Source of the DNA: Streptomyces sp. RB17
GTDB taxonomy: Bacteria; Actinomycetota; Actinomycetes; Streptomycetales; Streptomycetaceae
Assembly: GCF_009604455.1 (NCBI RefSeq)
Contig: NZ_WEGL01000004.1
Location: 62,001-126,000 of the forward strand
Length of the DNA stretch: 64,000 bases
Direction of reading: 5' to 3'
The position numbers were made by a program, and so were the translations under genes. The notes beneath the pieces are model-generated. The model was not told the origin of the DNA. It did no database searches and saw only the letters and a list, made by a program, of their open reading frames with translations. Positions 17,001 to 23,956 of this stretch are shown here, piece by piece; position 1 is the stretch's first letter; every line of letters begins with the position of its first letter.

Positions 17001-18055
17001 ACTTCGACTGGTCCAAGGTCCCGGACCACCTCAAGATCACCTTCCGGATCGTCGACGAGCGGCGCCGGAAGCTGGCCGAGGACAAGGATCTGGAGGCGCT
17101 GAAGCTCAGCCTGAAGCCGAAGGCGAGGAAGGCCCTGTCCCAGGCGGCGGCCGCGACCGCGTCCCGCGAGGGCGGCGAGTCCCTGGAGCGCAGGGGCCTG
17201 ACCGACTGGACGATCGGAGCCCTCACCCGGGTCTTCGAGACGCGCCGGGCCGGCCAGCCGGTGAAGGCGTACCCGGCACTGGTGGACGACGGCGACACGG
17301 TCTCCGTCCGCCTCTTCGACACCGAGGCCGAGCAGGCCGAGGCCATGTGGAAGGGCACCCGGCGGCTGATCCTGCGCAACATCCCGGTGAACCCGGCGAA
17401 GTTCGCGTCCGAGAAGCTGACCAACGCCCAGAAGCTGGCGCTCTCCTCGAACCCGCACGGCTCGATCCAGGCGTTGTTCGACGACTGCGCGATGGCGGCG
17501 GCCGACAAGCTGATCGCGGACTTCGGGGGCCCGGTCTGGGACGAGGAGTCGTACCGGAAGCTGTACGACAAGGTGCGCGCGGAGATCGTCGACACGACGG
17601 TCCGTACGGTCGCCCAGGTGCAGCAGGTGCTGGCGGCCTGGCAGGCCTGTGAACGCCGCCTGAAGGCCGTGAGCAGCCCCGCGCTGCTGGCGAACCTGAC
17701 GGACGTGCGCAAGCAGCTGGACGCCCTCGTGAAGCCGGGATTCGTCACCTGGGCGGGCACAGGGCGTCTGCCCGACCTGATGCGCTACCTGGTGGCCGTG
17801 GACCGGCGCCTGCAGCAGATGCCGACGAACGTCCAGCGGGACACCACGCGCATGGAGAAGGTCCACGAGATGCAGGACGAGTACGCGTGGCTCCTGGAAC
17901 AGCTCCCCAAGGGCCGCCCGGTTCCGTCCGCGGTCCTGGACATCCGCTGGATGCTCGAGGAGCTGAGGGTCAGCTACTTCGCCCACGCCCTCGGCACCGC
18001 GTACCCCGTCTCCGACAAGCGGATCGTGAAGGCGATCGACGCGGCCGTGCCGTAA
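14075..18055 (+). CDS. hrpA: ATP-dependent RNA helicase HrpA
   Basis: A 1,326-residue DEAH-box helicase of the usual HrpA length. Walker A GETGSGKT (100-107), DEAH (198-201) and SAT (230-232) are visible, then the helicase-C motifs (ATNVAETSLTV and QRKGRCGRTSDG), the HA2 and OB-fold region and the long HrpA-specific C-terminal domain. HrpA acts on mRNA; in enterobacteria it has been linked to stalled-ribosome rescue and fimbrial mRNA processing. The ATG at 14075 has no strong ribosome-binding site, but the N-terminus fits the family. It lies between two identical tRNA-Asp genes. Confidence 0.95.
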   Translation: MSTHPAPVLGTLAPRLTELSLRDAHRLGRRLEGARKIRKPEARAAVLAEIEAEVGKAEVRMAERRVRVPAVSYPEQLPVSQKKDEIAAAIRDHQVVIVAGETGSGKTTQIPKICLELGRGVRGMIGHTQPRRIAARTVAERVAEELKTPLGESVGWKVRFTDQVNPEATFIKLMTDGILLAEIQTDRELRAYDTIIIDEAHERSLNIDFLLGYLAQLLPKRPDLKVVITSATIDPERFSRHFDDAPIVEVSGRTYPVEVRYRPLLEEDSDDTDRDQITAICDAVEELQAEGQGDILVFLSGEREIRDTADALEKKRYPRAGGAHWQGTEILPLYARLSHAEQHRVFQPHTGRRIVLATNVAETSLTVPGIKYVIDPGFARISRYSHRTKVQRLPIEPVSQASANQRKGRCGRTSDGICIRLYSEDDFLARPEFTDAEILRTNLASVILQMTAAGLGDIEKFPFIDPPDHRNIRDGVQLLQELHALDPAQKDPRKRLTDTGRKLAQLPVDPRLARMVLEADKNGCVREVMVIAAALSIQDPRERPADKQAQADQQHARFKDETSDFLAYLNLWRYIREQQKERGSSSFRRMCKQEYLNFLRIREWQDIYTQLRTVAKQMGMHLEEPAAGTDAPADRIHTSLLAGLLSHVGMKDVRDGNKNEYLGARNAKFAIFPGSALFKKQPKFVMSAELVETSRLWARVNAKIEPEWVEPLAEHLLKRTYSEPHWEKDQAAVMAYEKVTLYGVPIVAQRKVNYGRIDPETSRELFIRNALVEGDWRTHHKFFADNRRLLSEVEELEHRARRRDIVVDDETLFDFYDQRVPEHVVSGAHFDSWWKRMRHEQPDFLDFEREMLIRESAEAVTKADYPDVWRQGNLKFKVTYQFEPGADADGVTVHIPLQVLNQVTDEGFDWQIPGLREEVVTELIRTLPKPIRRNYVPAPNYAKAFLERAVPLQEPLPVTMARELKRMVGVPFEADDFDWSKVPDHLKITFRIVDERRRKLAEDKDLEALKLSLKPKARKALSQAAAATASREGGESLERRGLTDWTIGALTRVFETRRAGQPVKAYPALVDDGDTVSVRLFDTEAEQAEAMWKGTRRLILRNIPVNPAKFASEKLTNAQKLALSSNPHGSIQALFDDCAMAAADKLIADFGGPVWDEESYRKLYDKVRAEIVDTTVRTVAQVQQVLAAWQACERRLKAVSSPALLANLTDVRKQLDALVKPGFVTWAGTGRLPDLMRYLVAVDRRLQQMPTNVQRDTTRMEKVHEMQDEYAWLLEQLPKGRPVPSAVLDIRWMLEELRVSYFAHALGTAYPVSDKRIVKAIDAAVP

Positions 18056-18151
18056 CCGTTCGCGTACAGGGGGTGAGTTCGACCAGGCGGCCTCACCTCC
18101 TGTACAGTCTCTTCTCGCAGCGCAGTGCACGAACCAAGCACCGCGAAACCT

Positions 18152-18226
18152 GGTCCTGTGGAGCAGTTTGGAGTGCTCGCCACCCTGTCAAGGTGGAGGC
18201 CGCGGGTTCAAATCCCGTCAGGACCG
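18152..18226 (+). tRNA. tRNA-Asp (GUC anticodon), copy 2
   Basis: Identical to the 75 bases at 13485-13559. Its 3' end (18209-18226) is the start of a 78-bp sequence that recurs at 18372. Confidence 0.95.
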
Positions 18227-18286
18227 CATCAACGAAGGGCCCGCATCCGACAACGGAAGCGGGCCCTTCGGCATACCCCCTCTGCC
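18209..18286 (+). repeat. 78-bp direct repeat, copy A (tRNA-Asp end and terminator)
   Basis: Covers the last 18 bases of tRNA-Asp, the terminator hairpin after it (stem 18233-18244 with 18259-18270, GAAGGGCCCGC type) and 16 further bases. Matches 18372-18449 exactly; weaker similarity continues about 30 bases beyond. Confidence 0.9.
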
Positions 18287-18371
18287 GCAGCGCAGATCAC
18301 CCCCACACCTCAGCGTCCATCCCCCGGCCAGCCGGAGGCCGCGCCCGCGGCGGAGCCGCAATCAGACACAG

Positions 18372-18449
18372 CAAATCCCGTCAGGACCGCATCAACGAAG
18401 GGCCCGCATCCGACAACGGAAGCGGGCCCTTCGGCATACCCCCTCTGCC
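18372..18449 (+). repeat. 78-bp direct repeat, copy B (partial tRNA-Asp end)
   Basis: Exact copy of 18209-18286, offset by 163 bases, beginning inside the T-arm of tRNA-Asp and including a second terminator hairpin (18396-18433). No complete tRNA is here. Either a tandem duplication or an att-site remnant. Confidence 0.9.
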
Positions 18450-18701
18450 CCGGCGCAGGCCCACCCCCACACCTCAGCGGGCCCTTCCGCATGCCGTCGG
18501 CTTCTCGGTGCCGCTCTGCGCATCCAGCCCGTCCGGCGATGGAGGACAAGGACCGTTCAGGGCCGTGCGGGGGGCTGGGAGCGGCAGCCTCGAGGGGGAC
18601 CCCGGCCGAACCGGCGGAGCCGCCCGCCCTTGACGACGTCTCTTTCCGCCGGTACCCAGGGACCAGGGCCCGTTCCCCTGTGCGGTCCGCGGAGGTGGCG
18701 T

Positions 18702-18893
18702 ATGGCGGCATCGGTCCGGCACGAGACGCGGGCGCTGCTGAGGGCCCATCTGGCGGCCGCCTCGTCCTACCGGCATCTCACCCGCCACTGCCCCATCTGC
18801 CATCACCTCCTGCGGCTGGCGATGGACGCCGTCCCCCGAGTCCCCGAAGCGAGCGACGAGGAAGGCGAGGACGAACGTCCCCGCACCGCGTGA
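18702..18893 (+). CDS. DUF6274-like small protein
   Basis: A 63-residue protein (MAASVRHETRALLRAHLAAA at the start) with an HCPICHHLLRLAMD segment, a CxxC/His arrangement that could bind a metal, and an acidic tail. It resembles the short actinobacterial DUF6274 proteins. The start is well supported: GGAGGT five to six bases before ATG at 18702, although the frame is open further upstream through repeats. It stands alone downstream of tRNA-Asp. Function unknown. Confidence 0.8.
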   Translation: MAASVRHETRALLRAHLAAASSYRHLTRHCPICHHLLRLAMDAVPRVPEASDEEGEDERPRTA

Positions 18894-19352
18894 CCGCCGC
18901 CGGCCCCAACGGCCCGCTCCACGTGGGACGCTGGAACAGGCCGCTCCACTAGCGCACCCGTGCCGTCGGCAACAACCGCCGGGGTGTGTGACGGGAGTCA
19001 CCGCATGAGTTTTTGAAAGGGCGGTACTTACCCCTGTCATACAACTGGTCAATTTAATATGTGCAATTGCACCGGCCTCAGAGCCCACGCACAGCCGTAC
19101 CGACAGCCCGCCCAGACTCCGACAAGGCCGCTCACAGCGGCCCACCCGGCCCCCGACCAGCGCACAAAAAAGATCGCGCTGGACCCGGCGGAGTCCAGCG
19201 CGATCTACGACGCACCCTGTGTCGCTGCCTACAACGTTCTCTTCGGCTTGGGCGAGGGGCCTGTTGGGGCAGGTCCCGCGTCGCTTGGAGCTAGGGTTCG
19301 GGCGCCTCGGCCGGTTGGGGGACCTGCCGGATTTGCCCGGTTATTCGGTTGT
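18894..19352. other. Intergenic region holding the bldC terminator
   Basis: About 460 bases between the DUF6274 gene and the end of bldC. Apart from the hairpin at 19171-19206, I see a short AT-rich patch near 19020-19060 that may be a promoter, and no gene. Confidence 0.5.
19171..19206 (-). terminator. Intrinsic terminator downstream of bldC
   Basis: A 13-bp stem (19171-19183 with 19194-19206) and a 10-base loop, followed on the minus strand by six T residues (AAAAAA at 19165-19170 on the plus strand). One of few U-tract terminators in the window; about 150 bases beyond the bldC stop. Confidence 0.85.
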
Positions 19353-19559
19353 TCAGGCCTCGCTGCGCTGCTGCGGGATGCCCGCGAGCAGTGCGCGGAC
19401 CTCGGCCTCGCGGTAGCGGCGGTGCCCACCGAGCGTGCGGATGGACGTGAGCTTGCCGGCCTTCGCCCACCGCGTGACCGTCTTCGGGTCGACGCGGAAC
19501 ATCGTGGCGACCTCAGCCGGGGTCAGCAGCGGCTCGGCATCAGGGGTGCGAGCGGTCAT
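19353..19559 (-). CDS. bldC: Developmental regulator BldC (MerR-like)
   Basis: A 68-residue DNA-binding protein that is essentially one MerR-type winged helix-turn-helix (LLTPAEVATMFRVDPKTVTR, then WAKAGKLTSIRTLGGHRRYR). It lacks the dimerisation coil and ligand domain of classical MerR proteins. BldC is known in Streptomyces to bind direct repeats cooperatively and to delay development; bld mutants fail to form aerial hyphae or sporulate too early depending on species. The ATG at 19559 has GAGGAGG upstream. Its own promoter region upstream (19560-20098) is long and free of genes. Confidence 0.97.
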   Translation of the reverse strand: MTARTPDAEPLLTPAEVATMFRVDPKTVTRWAKAGKLTSIRTLGGHRRYREAEVRALLAGIPQQRSEA

Positions 19560-20098
19560 GAGCGGCCTCCTCGGGAGAACCGAACCTTCTCGGTTCTTTC
19601 CTCTAAATTCTGCACCTTGACCCGCGTTGCCCGAAATGGCGGACGCGAGTCGAGTCGGTTATAGGACGAACGGCTTGTCCTCGGCACTACAACTACACCA
19701 TCTGTCCAGCCGCGTCGGCCAAACCGATGGAATTGCCCTCCCAGGTGTTCATCAGCGACGGAAGCCGATGGACCATGCCATAGCGGACAGTCACGCCACT
19801 GTGACGATCAGTCACAGGGCGATCAGGAGTCACAAGACCCCCCAAAGCGTGCAATGCCGAGAATCCGCCCGCAGTGGAGCATAGTTGGACGGAAGGAACC
19901 CTCCCCGGACTCCTTGTCCTATTTTGGCATGAGGGGTGGCAAGAGGCGCAAGGGCCGTGTAAGTGCCGTCCATCACCCTTGGGGCAAAAGTCCAGATCGG
20001 GACCAACGTCCCGTCACATGGTCAAGTGGCCTAGACCGTACGTCGTTCGACGCCGTTTGGGCCGTGACGTACGTCACTCTTCAGGCGTTTCAGGAACT
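19560..20098. promoter_or_regulatory. Long regulatory region upstream of bldC
   Basis: 540 bases without a convincing gene, unusually long for this window. At 19789-19836 an AGTCAC element occurs three times at about 20-base spacing, twice as part of inverted repeats (GTCAC-N6-GTGAC and CTGTGAC-N5-GTCACAG). These could be operators. The rest is AT-richer near 19600-19700, where the bldC promoter should lie. Confidence 0.5.
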
Positions 20099-20941
20099 TC
20101 AGTTCGCCGAACGCCTGTCCCGGACCGCCCGCCACCGCTCCACGAGCCGCACATAGGCCTCCCCGGCCGCCGCGCCGTCGCCCCGGCGCAGCGCCGCGAT
20201 GCCCTCGGCCACGTCCGCCGCCGAATGGTCGCCCTCCAGCTCACCGGCCGGCAGCACATGCACCAGGCCGCCGTAGTCCAGTTCCACCAGCGAGCGCGGG
20301 TGGAACTCCTCCAGCCAGCGGCCGACGTCCACCAGGCCGTCGATCAGCGGCCCCTCGTCGATGGCGTCCTTCAGCGTGCGCAGCGCCCGCGCCACCCGCC
20401 GCCGGGCCTGCACCATCGGCGTGCGGTAGCGCAGCAGCGGCGGCACCTCGGCGGTGCCCTTCTCGTAGCGCCGCTCCTCGTCGGAGACCAGCACGAACCA
20501 GTTCAGCGGCACCTGCCAGGTCGCCGTGCGGATCCACGGGCGGGCGTCGGGGTTGCGGTCGAGCCAGCGCTCGTAGTCCTGGGCCGCCTGGCGCCGTACG
20601 ACCGGGGGCAGCACCGCGTCCAGGACCGGCGCCGGAAGCTCCTCGGCCAGCTCGCCGAGCGCCTGCCAGCCGCGCAGCCGGGTCCGCCAGGGGCACACGC
20701 AGACCACGCCGTCGACCTCCAGCACGAAGGCGTCGCTGCTCTCGTGCACCGGCACCGCGATCGGCGGGGTGGGCAGCAAGCCTGCCAGGGAGCGGCGCAG
20801 TTCGTCCTGATACGAGGGGCGGTCGGGGCGGCGGGCGTAGCGCGCCCAGTGGCCGCGCTCCGGCTCCGGGAAGGCGCCCAGCGGCTCGTACACGCGCAGG
20901 TACGCGGCATAGGGGACGACCACGGAGGACACCTTCGGCAC
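20099..20941 (-). CDS. Conserved hypothetical protein beside vdh and bldC
   Basis: A 280-residue soluble protein with no recognised catalytic motif. It contains a WLDRNPDARPWIRTATWQV segment, a helical middle rich in Arg (YRTPMVQARRRVARALRTLK) and ends with a basic helix. GTG at 20941 is chosen because GGGAG stands upstream; the frame extends 14 codons further. It lies between bldC and vdh and is divergent from vdh. I recall a conserved protein of unknown function at this place in other Streptomyces. Confidence 0.75.
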   Translation of the reverse strand: MPKVSSVVVPYAAYLRVYEPLGAFPEPERGHWARYARRPDRPSYQDELRRSLAGLLPTPPIAVPVHESSDAFVLEVDGVVCVCPWRTRLRGWQALGELAEELPAPVLDAVLPPVVRRQAAQDYERWLDRNPDARPWIRTATWQVPLNWFVLVSDEERRYEKGTAEVPPLLRYRTPMVQARRRVARALRTLKDAIDEGPLIDGLVDVGRWLEEFHPRSLVELDYGGLVHVLPAGELEGDHSAADVAEGIAALRRGDGAAAGEAYVRLVERWRAVRDRRSAN

Positions 20942-21141
20942 GCCTGCTCCCTCCCCATCGGGCCCGGCTCGAAACCACTGCAAATCGTGCCATGGTCATG
21001 CGTGCGCACGAGGCACGGGAGAGTGATCCTGAACACTGCACGGATGGTGGTCGTGCCAAGGCTCTACGCTCATGCCACGGCACCCCGCCACCCGTACGGG
21101 GTTCCACCCCACCCGCCGCTCTTTACACAGGAGTCACCACA

Positions 21142-22248
21142 GTGACCGACGTAATTGGCGCATCTGCTGATGTCCTGCAGACCCTGTTCCACTCGGACCA
21201 GGGGGGCCATGAGCAGGTCGTGCTCTGCCAGGACCGCGCCACCGGCCTCAAGGCCGTGATCGCCATCCACTCCACCGCCCTGGGCCCGGCCCTCGGCGGT
21301 ACGCGCTTCTACCCCTACGCGACCGAGGCCGAGGCCGTCGCCGACGCCCTCAACCTCGCGCGCGGGATGTCGTACAAGAACGCCATGGCCGGCCTCGACC
21401 ACGGCGGCGGCAAGGCCGTGATCATCGGCGACCCGGAGCGCGACAAGACCGAGGAGCTGCTCCTCGCCTACGGCCGCATGGTCGCCTCGCTCGGCGGGCG
21501 CTACGTCACCGCCTGCGACGTCGGCACGTACGTCGCCGACATGGACGTCGTGGCCCGCGAGTGCCGCTGGACCACCGGCCGCTCCCCCGAGAACGGCGGC
21601 GCCGGCGATTCCTCCGTGCTCACCGCCTTCGGCGTCTACCAGGGCATGCGCGCCTCCGCCCAGCACCTCTGGGGCGACCCCTCGCTGCGCGGCCGCAAGG
21701 TCGGCATCGCGGGCGTCGGCAAGGTCGGCCACCACCTGGTGAAGCACCTGATGGACGAGGGCGCCGAGGTCGTCGTCACGGACGTGCGCGCGGACGCCGT
21801 CCAGCGGATGGTCGACCAGTACCCCGGACGGGTGACGGCGGTCACCGACACCGAGGAGCTGATCCGGGTCGAGGGGCTCGACATCTACGCCCCCTGCGCG
21901 CTCGGCGGCGCCCTGAACGACGTCAGCGTTCCGGTGCTCACCGCCAAGGTGGTGTGCGGCGCGGCCAACAACCAGCTCGCGCACCCGGGCGTGGAGAAGG
22001 ACATCGCGGACCGCGGGATCCTCTACGCGCCGGACTACGTGGTGAACGCCGGCGGCGTGATCCAGGTGGCCGACGAACTGCACGGGTTCGACTTCGACCG
22101 GTGCAAGGCGAAGGCCGCGAAGATCTTCGACACCACGCTGGCAATCTTCGCACGTGCGAAGGAAGACGGGATTCCGCCGGCCGCCGCGGCCGACCGGATC
22201 GCCGAGCAGCGGATGGCCGAGGCGCGCGGCAGCCACGCTGCGCACTGA
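21142..22248 (+). CDS. vdh: Valine (branched-chain amino acid) dehydrogenase
   Basis: A 368-residue Glu/Leu/Phe/Val dehydrogenase. The N-terminal domain has the glycine-rich GPALGGTRFYPY and the catalytic lysine region YKNAMAGLDHGGGKAVI; the C-terminal Rossmann domain has GVGKVG and the APCALGGALN and GAANNQLA loops typical of the leucine/valine branch. It converts valine, leucine and isoleucine to oxo-acids with NAD, feeding acyl-CoA precursors of fatty acids and polyketides. GTG at 21142 follows CAGGAG at good distance; the longer open frame upstream lacks such a site. Confidence 0.95.
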   Translation: MTDVIGASADVLQTLFHSDQGGHEQVVLCQDRATGLKAVIAIHSTALGPALGGTRFYPYATEAEAVADALNLARGMSYKNAMAGLDHGGGKAVIIGDPERDKTEELLLAYGRMVASLGGRYVTACDVGTYVADMDVVARECRWTTGRSPENGGAGDSSVLTAFGVYQGMRASAQHLWGDPSLRGRKVGIAGVGKVGHHLVKHLMDEGAEVVVTDVRADAVQRMVDQYPGRVTAVTDTEELIRVEGLDIYAPCALGGALNDVSVPVLTAKVVCGAANNQLAHPGVEKDIADRGILYAPDYVVNAGGVIQVADELHGFDFDRCKAKAAKIFDTTLAIFARAKEDGIPPAAAADRIAEQRMAEARGSHAAH

Positions 22249-22270
22249 GTCGGTCGCACGCGTGAGCGGT

Positions 22271-22317
22271 ACCCGCCGGTGGGGAGTTGGAGAGAACTCT
22301 CACTTCCATCGGCGGGT
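22271..22317 (+). terminator. Terminator of vdh
   Basis: ACCCGCCGGTGG (22271-22282) pairs with 22306-22317 with one mismatch, leaving a 23-base loop that can form a short inner stem (GAGAG/CTCTC). Confidence 0.6.
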
Positions 22318-22537
22318 CGTTCCCCGATAAGTGGTTAAAATCGCCACTGACCAGCGAGGACGGGGCGCCTCGAAGGTCCAGGGCACACGCGCGTGCTGCG
22401 GGCGACGTACCGTATGGGCGCGGGCTCAGGTACCGTGGAAGCCCTACGGACCGGCCTCTCCACGGAGGGTCCGTTCCGATCATGAACGCGTGTCAGACTC
22501 TGGGGCCGTCAAGCCCCGTCACCGAGGGGGTCGAGCC

Positions 22538-22789
22538 ATGGGGCGCGGCCGGGCCAAGGCCAAGCAGACAAAGGTCGCCCGCCAGCTGAAGTACAACAGC
22601 GGTGGGACTGACCTGTCACGTCTGGCCAGTGAACTGGGCGCATCGACTTCGAGCCAGCCGCCGAACGGCGAGCCGTTCGAGGACGATGAGAACGACGAGG
22701 ACGATCTGTACTCTCGTTACGCCGACCTCTATGAGGACGACGACGAGGACGAGGACGAGGGTCCCTCACAGCACCGTCGCGGCGCTTGA
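22538..22789 (+). CDS. DUF3073 family protein
   Basis: An 83-residue protein with a basic start (MGRGRAKAKQTKVARQLKYN) and a strongly acidic end (YEDDDEDEDEG). This two-part layout is that of the actinobacterial DUF3073 family, of unknown function. The start ATG at 22538 has GAGGGGG upstream. It is a single gene between vdh and purM, which it faces across a hairpin. Confidence 0.9.
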   Translation: MGRGRAKAKQTKVARQLKYNSGGTDLSRLASELGASTSSQPPNGEPFEDDENDEDDLYSRYADLYEDDDEDEDEGPSQHRRGA

Positions 22790-22807
22790 CCCAGTACTCA
22801 GCACCCG

Positions 22808-22836
22808 CCCGGTCGGTGGCACTGCCACCGACCGGG
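22808..22836. terminator. Shared terminator between DUF3073 gene and purM
   Basis: A 13-bp perfect stem (CCCGGTCGGTGGC with its complement) and 3-base loop in the 67-base gap between the convergent genes. Confidence 0.8.
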
Positions 22837-22856
22837 TTCTGTGCTACCCCGCAGAT

Positions 22857-23924
22857 TCAGCTCGCGTAGTCCCCGACCAGCTCCGCGCCGGTCTCCTTGG
22901 CGCCGCGGTCGGCGATCTCGCCCGCGACCCAGGCATCGACCCCGCGGTCGGCCAGCGTGGCCAGGGCCACCTCGGTGGACTCCGGCGGGACGATCGCCAT
23001 CATGCCGACGCCCATGTTGAGGGTCTTCTCCAGCTCCAGGCGCTCGACGTTCCCGGTCTTCCCGACCAGGTCGAAGATCGCGCCCGGGGCCCAGGTGGAG
23101 CGGTCGACGGTCGCGTGCAGCGTGTCGGGGATCACGCGGGCCAGGTTGGCCGCGAGTCCGCCGCCGGTGATGTGCGAGAACGCGTGCACGTCGGTGGTGC
23201 GGGTCAGTGCCAGGCAGTCCAGCGAGTAGATCTTCGTGGGCTCCAGCAGCTCCTCGCCGAGGGTGCGGCCGAGCTCCGGGATCTGCGTCTCCAGGGCCAG
23301 GCCGGCCGTGTTCAGCAGGACGTGGCGGACCAGGGAGTACCCGTTCGAGTGAAGCCCGGAGGACGCCATGGCGATCACCGCGTCACCCTTACGGATGCGA
23401 TCCGCGCCGAGCAGCCGGTCGGCCTCCACGACTCCCGTACCGGCCCCGGCGACGTCGAAGTCGTCCTCGCCGAGCAGACCCGGGTGTTCGGCCGTCTCGC
23501 CGCCCACCAGGGCGCATCCGGCGAGCACACAGCCCTCCGCGATGCCCTTCACGATGGCGGCGACGCGCTCCGGGTGGACCTTGCCGACGCAGATGTAGTC
23601 GGTCATGAACAGCGGCTCGGCGCCGCACACCACGATGTCGTCCATGACCATGGCGACCAGGTCGTGGCCGATGGAGTCGTAGACGCCCATGCGGCGTGCG
23701 ACGTCCACCTTCGTGCCCACGCCGTCCGTGGCGGAGGCGAGCAGCGGGCGCTCGTAGCGCTTGAGGGCGGAGGCGTCGAAGAGCCCGGCGAAGCCGCCGA
23801 GGCCGCCGAGGACCTCGGGGCGCTGGGTCTTCTTCACCCACTCCTTCATCAGCTCGACGGCGCGGTCGCCCGCCTCGATGTCGACGCCCGCCGCTGCGTA
23901 GCTGGCACCAGTTGTCTCAGACAT
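22857..23924 (-). CDS. purM: Phosphoribosylformylglycinamidine cyclo-ligase (AIR synthetase)
   Basis: A 355-residue PurM. It closes the imidazole ring: FGAM plus ATP gives AIR, step five of purine synthesis, in the cytoplasm. Visible family motifs are LLASATDGVGTKV (ATP-binding glycine-rich segment), ALVGGETAEHPG and SHITGGGLAANL. ATG at 23924 starts the family's N-terminus; the frame runs open upstream inside purF. It begins 32 bases after the purF stop, so purF-purM are one operon. The upstream ribosome-binding site is weak. Confidence 0.97.
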   Translation of the reverse strand: MSETTGASYAAAGVDIEAGDRAVELMKEWVKKTQRPEVLGGLGGFAGLFDASALKRYERPLLASATDGVGTKVDVARRMGVYDSIGHDLVAMVMDDIVVCGAEPLFMTDYICVGKVHPERVAAIVKGIAEGCVLAGCALVGGETAEHPGLLGEDDFDVAGAGTGVVEADRLLGADRIRKGDAVIAMASSGLHSNGYSLVRHVLLNTAGLALETQIPELGRTLGEELLEPTKIYSLDCLALTRTTDVHAFSHITGGGLAANLARVIPDTLHATVDRSTWAPGAIFDLVGKTGNVERLELEKTLNMGVGMMAIVPPESTEVALATLADRGVDAWVAGEIADRGAKETGAELVGDYAS

Positions 23925-23956
23925 GACTGTGAGAGCTTTCGTGTCGTACTGCGGTG

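Noticed and set aside
13595..18130. A 1,511-codon open frame on the minus strand across hrpA
   Set aside because: It is the high-GC antisense shadow of hrpA; the plus strand has complete helicase motifs, and the shadow runs through a tRNA gene.
18372..18390. A third tRNA-Asp
   Set aside because: Only the last 18 bases of the tRNA are repeated.
19799..19817. A CRP-type site (TGTGA...TCACA)
   Set aside because: The spacing is one base off the CRP consensus and the element is part of a larger set of AGTCAC repeats, so assignment to Crp is not supported.
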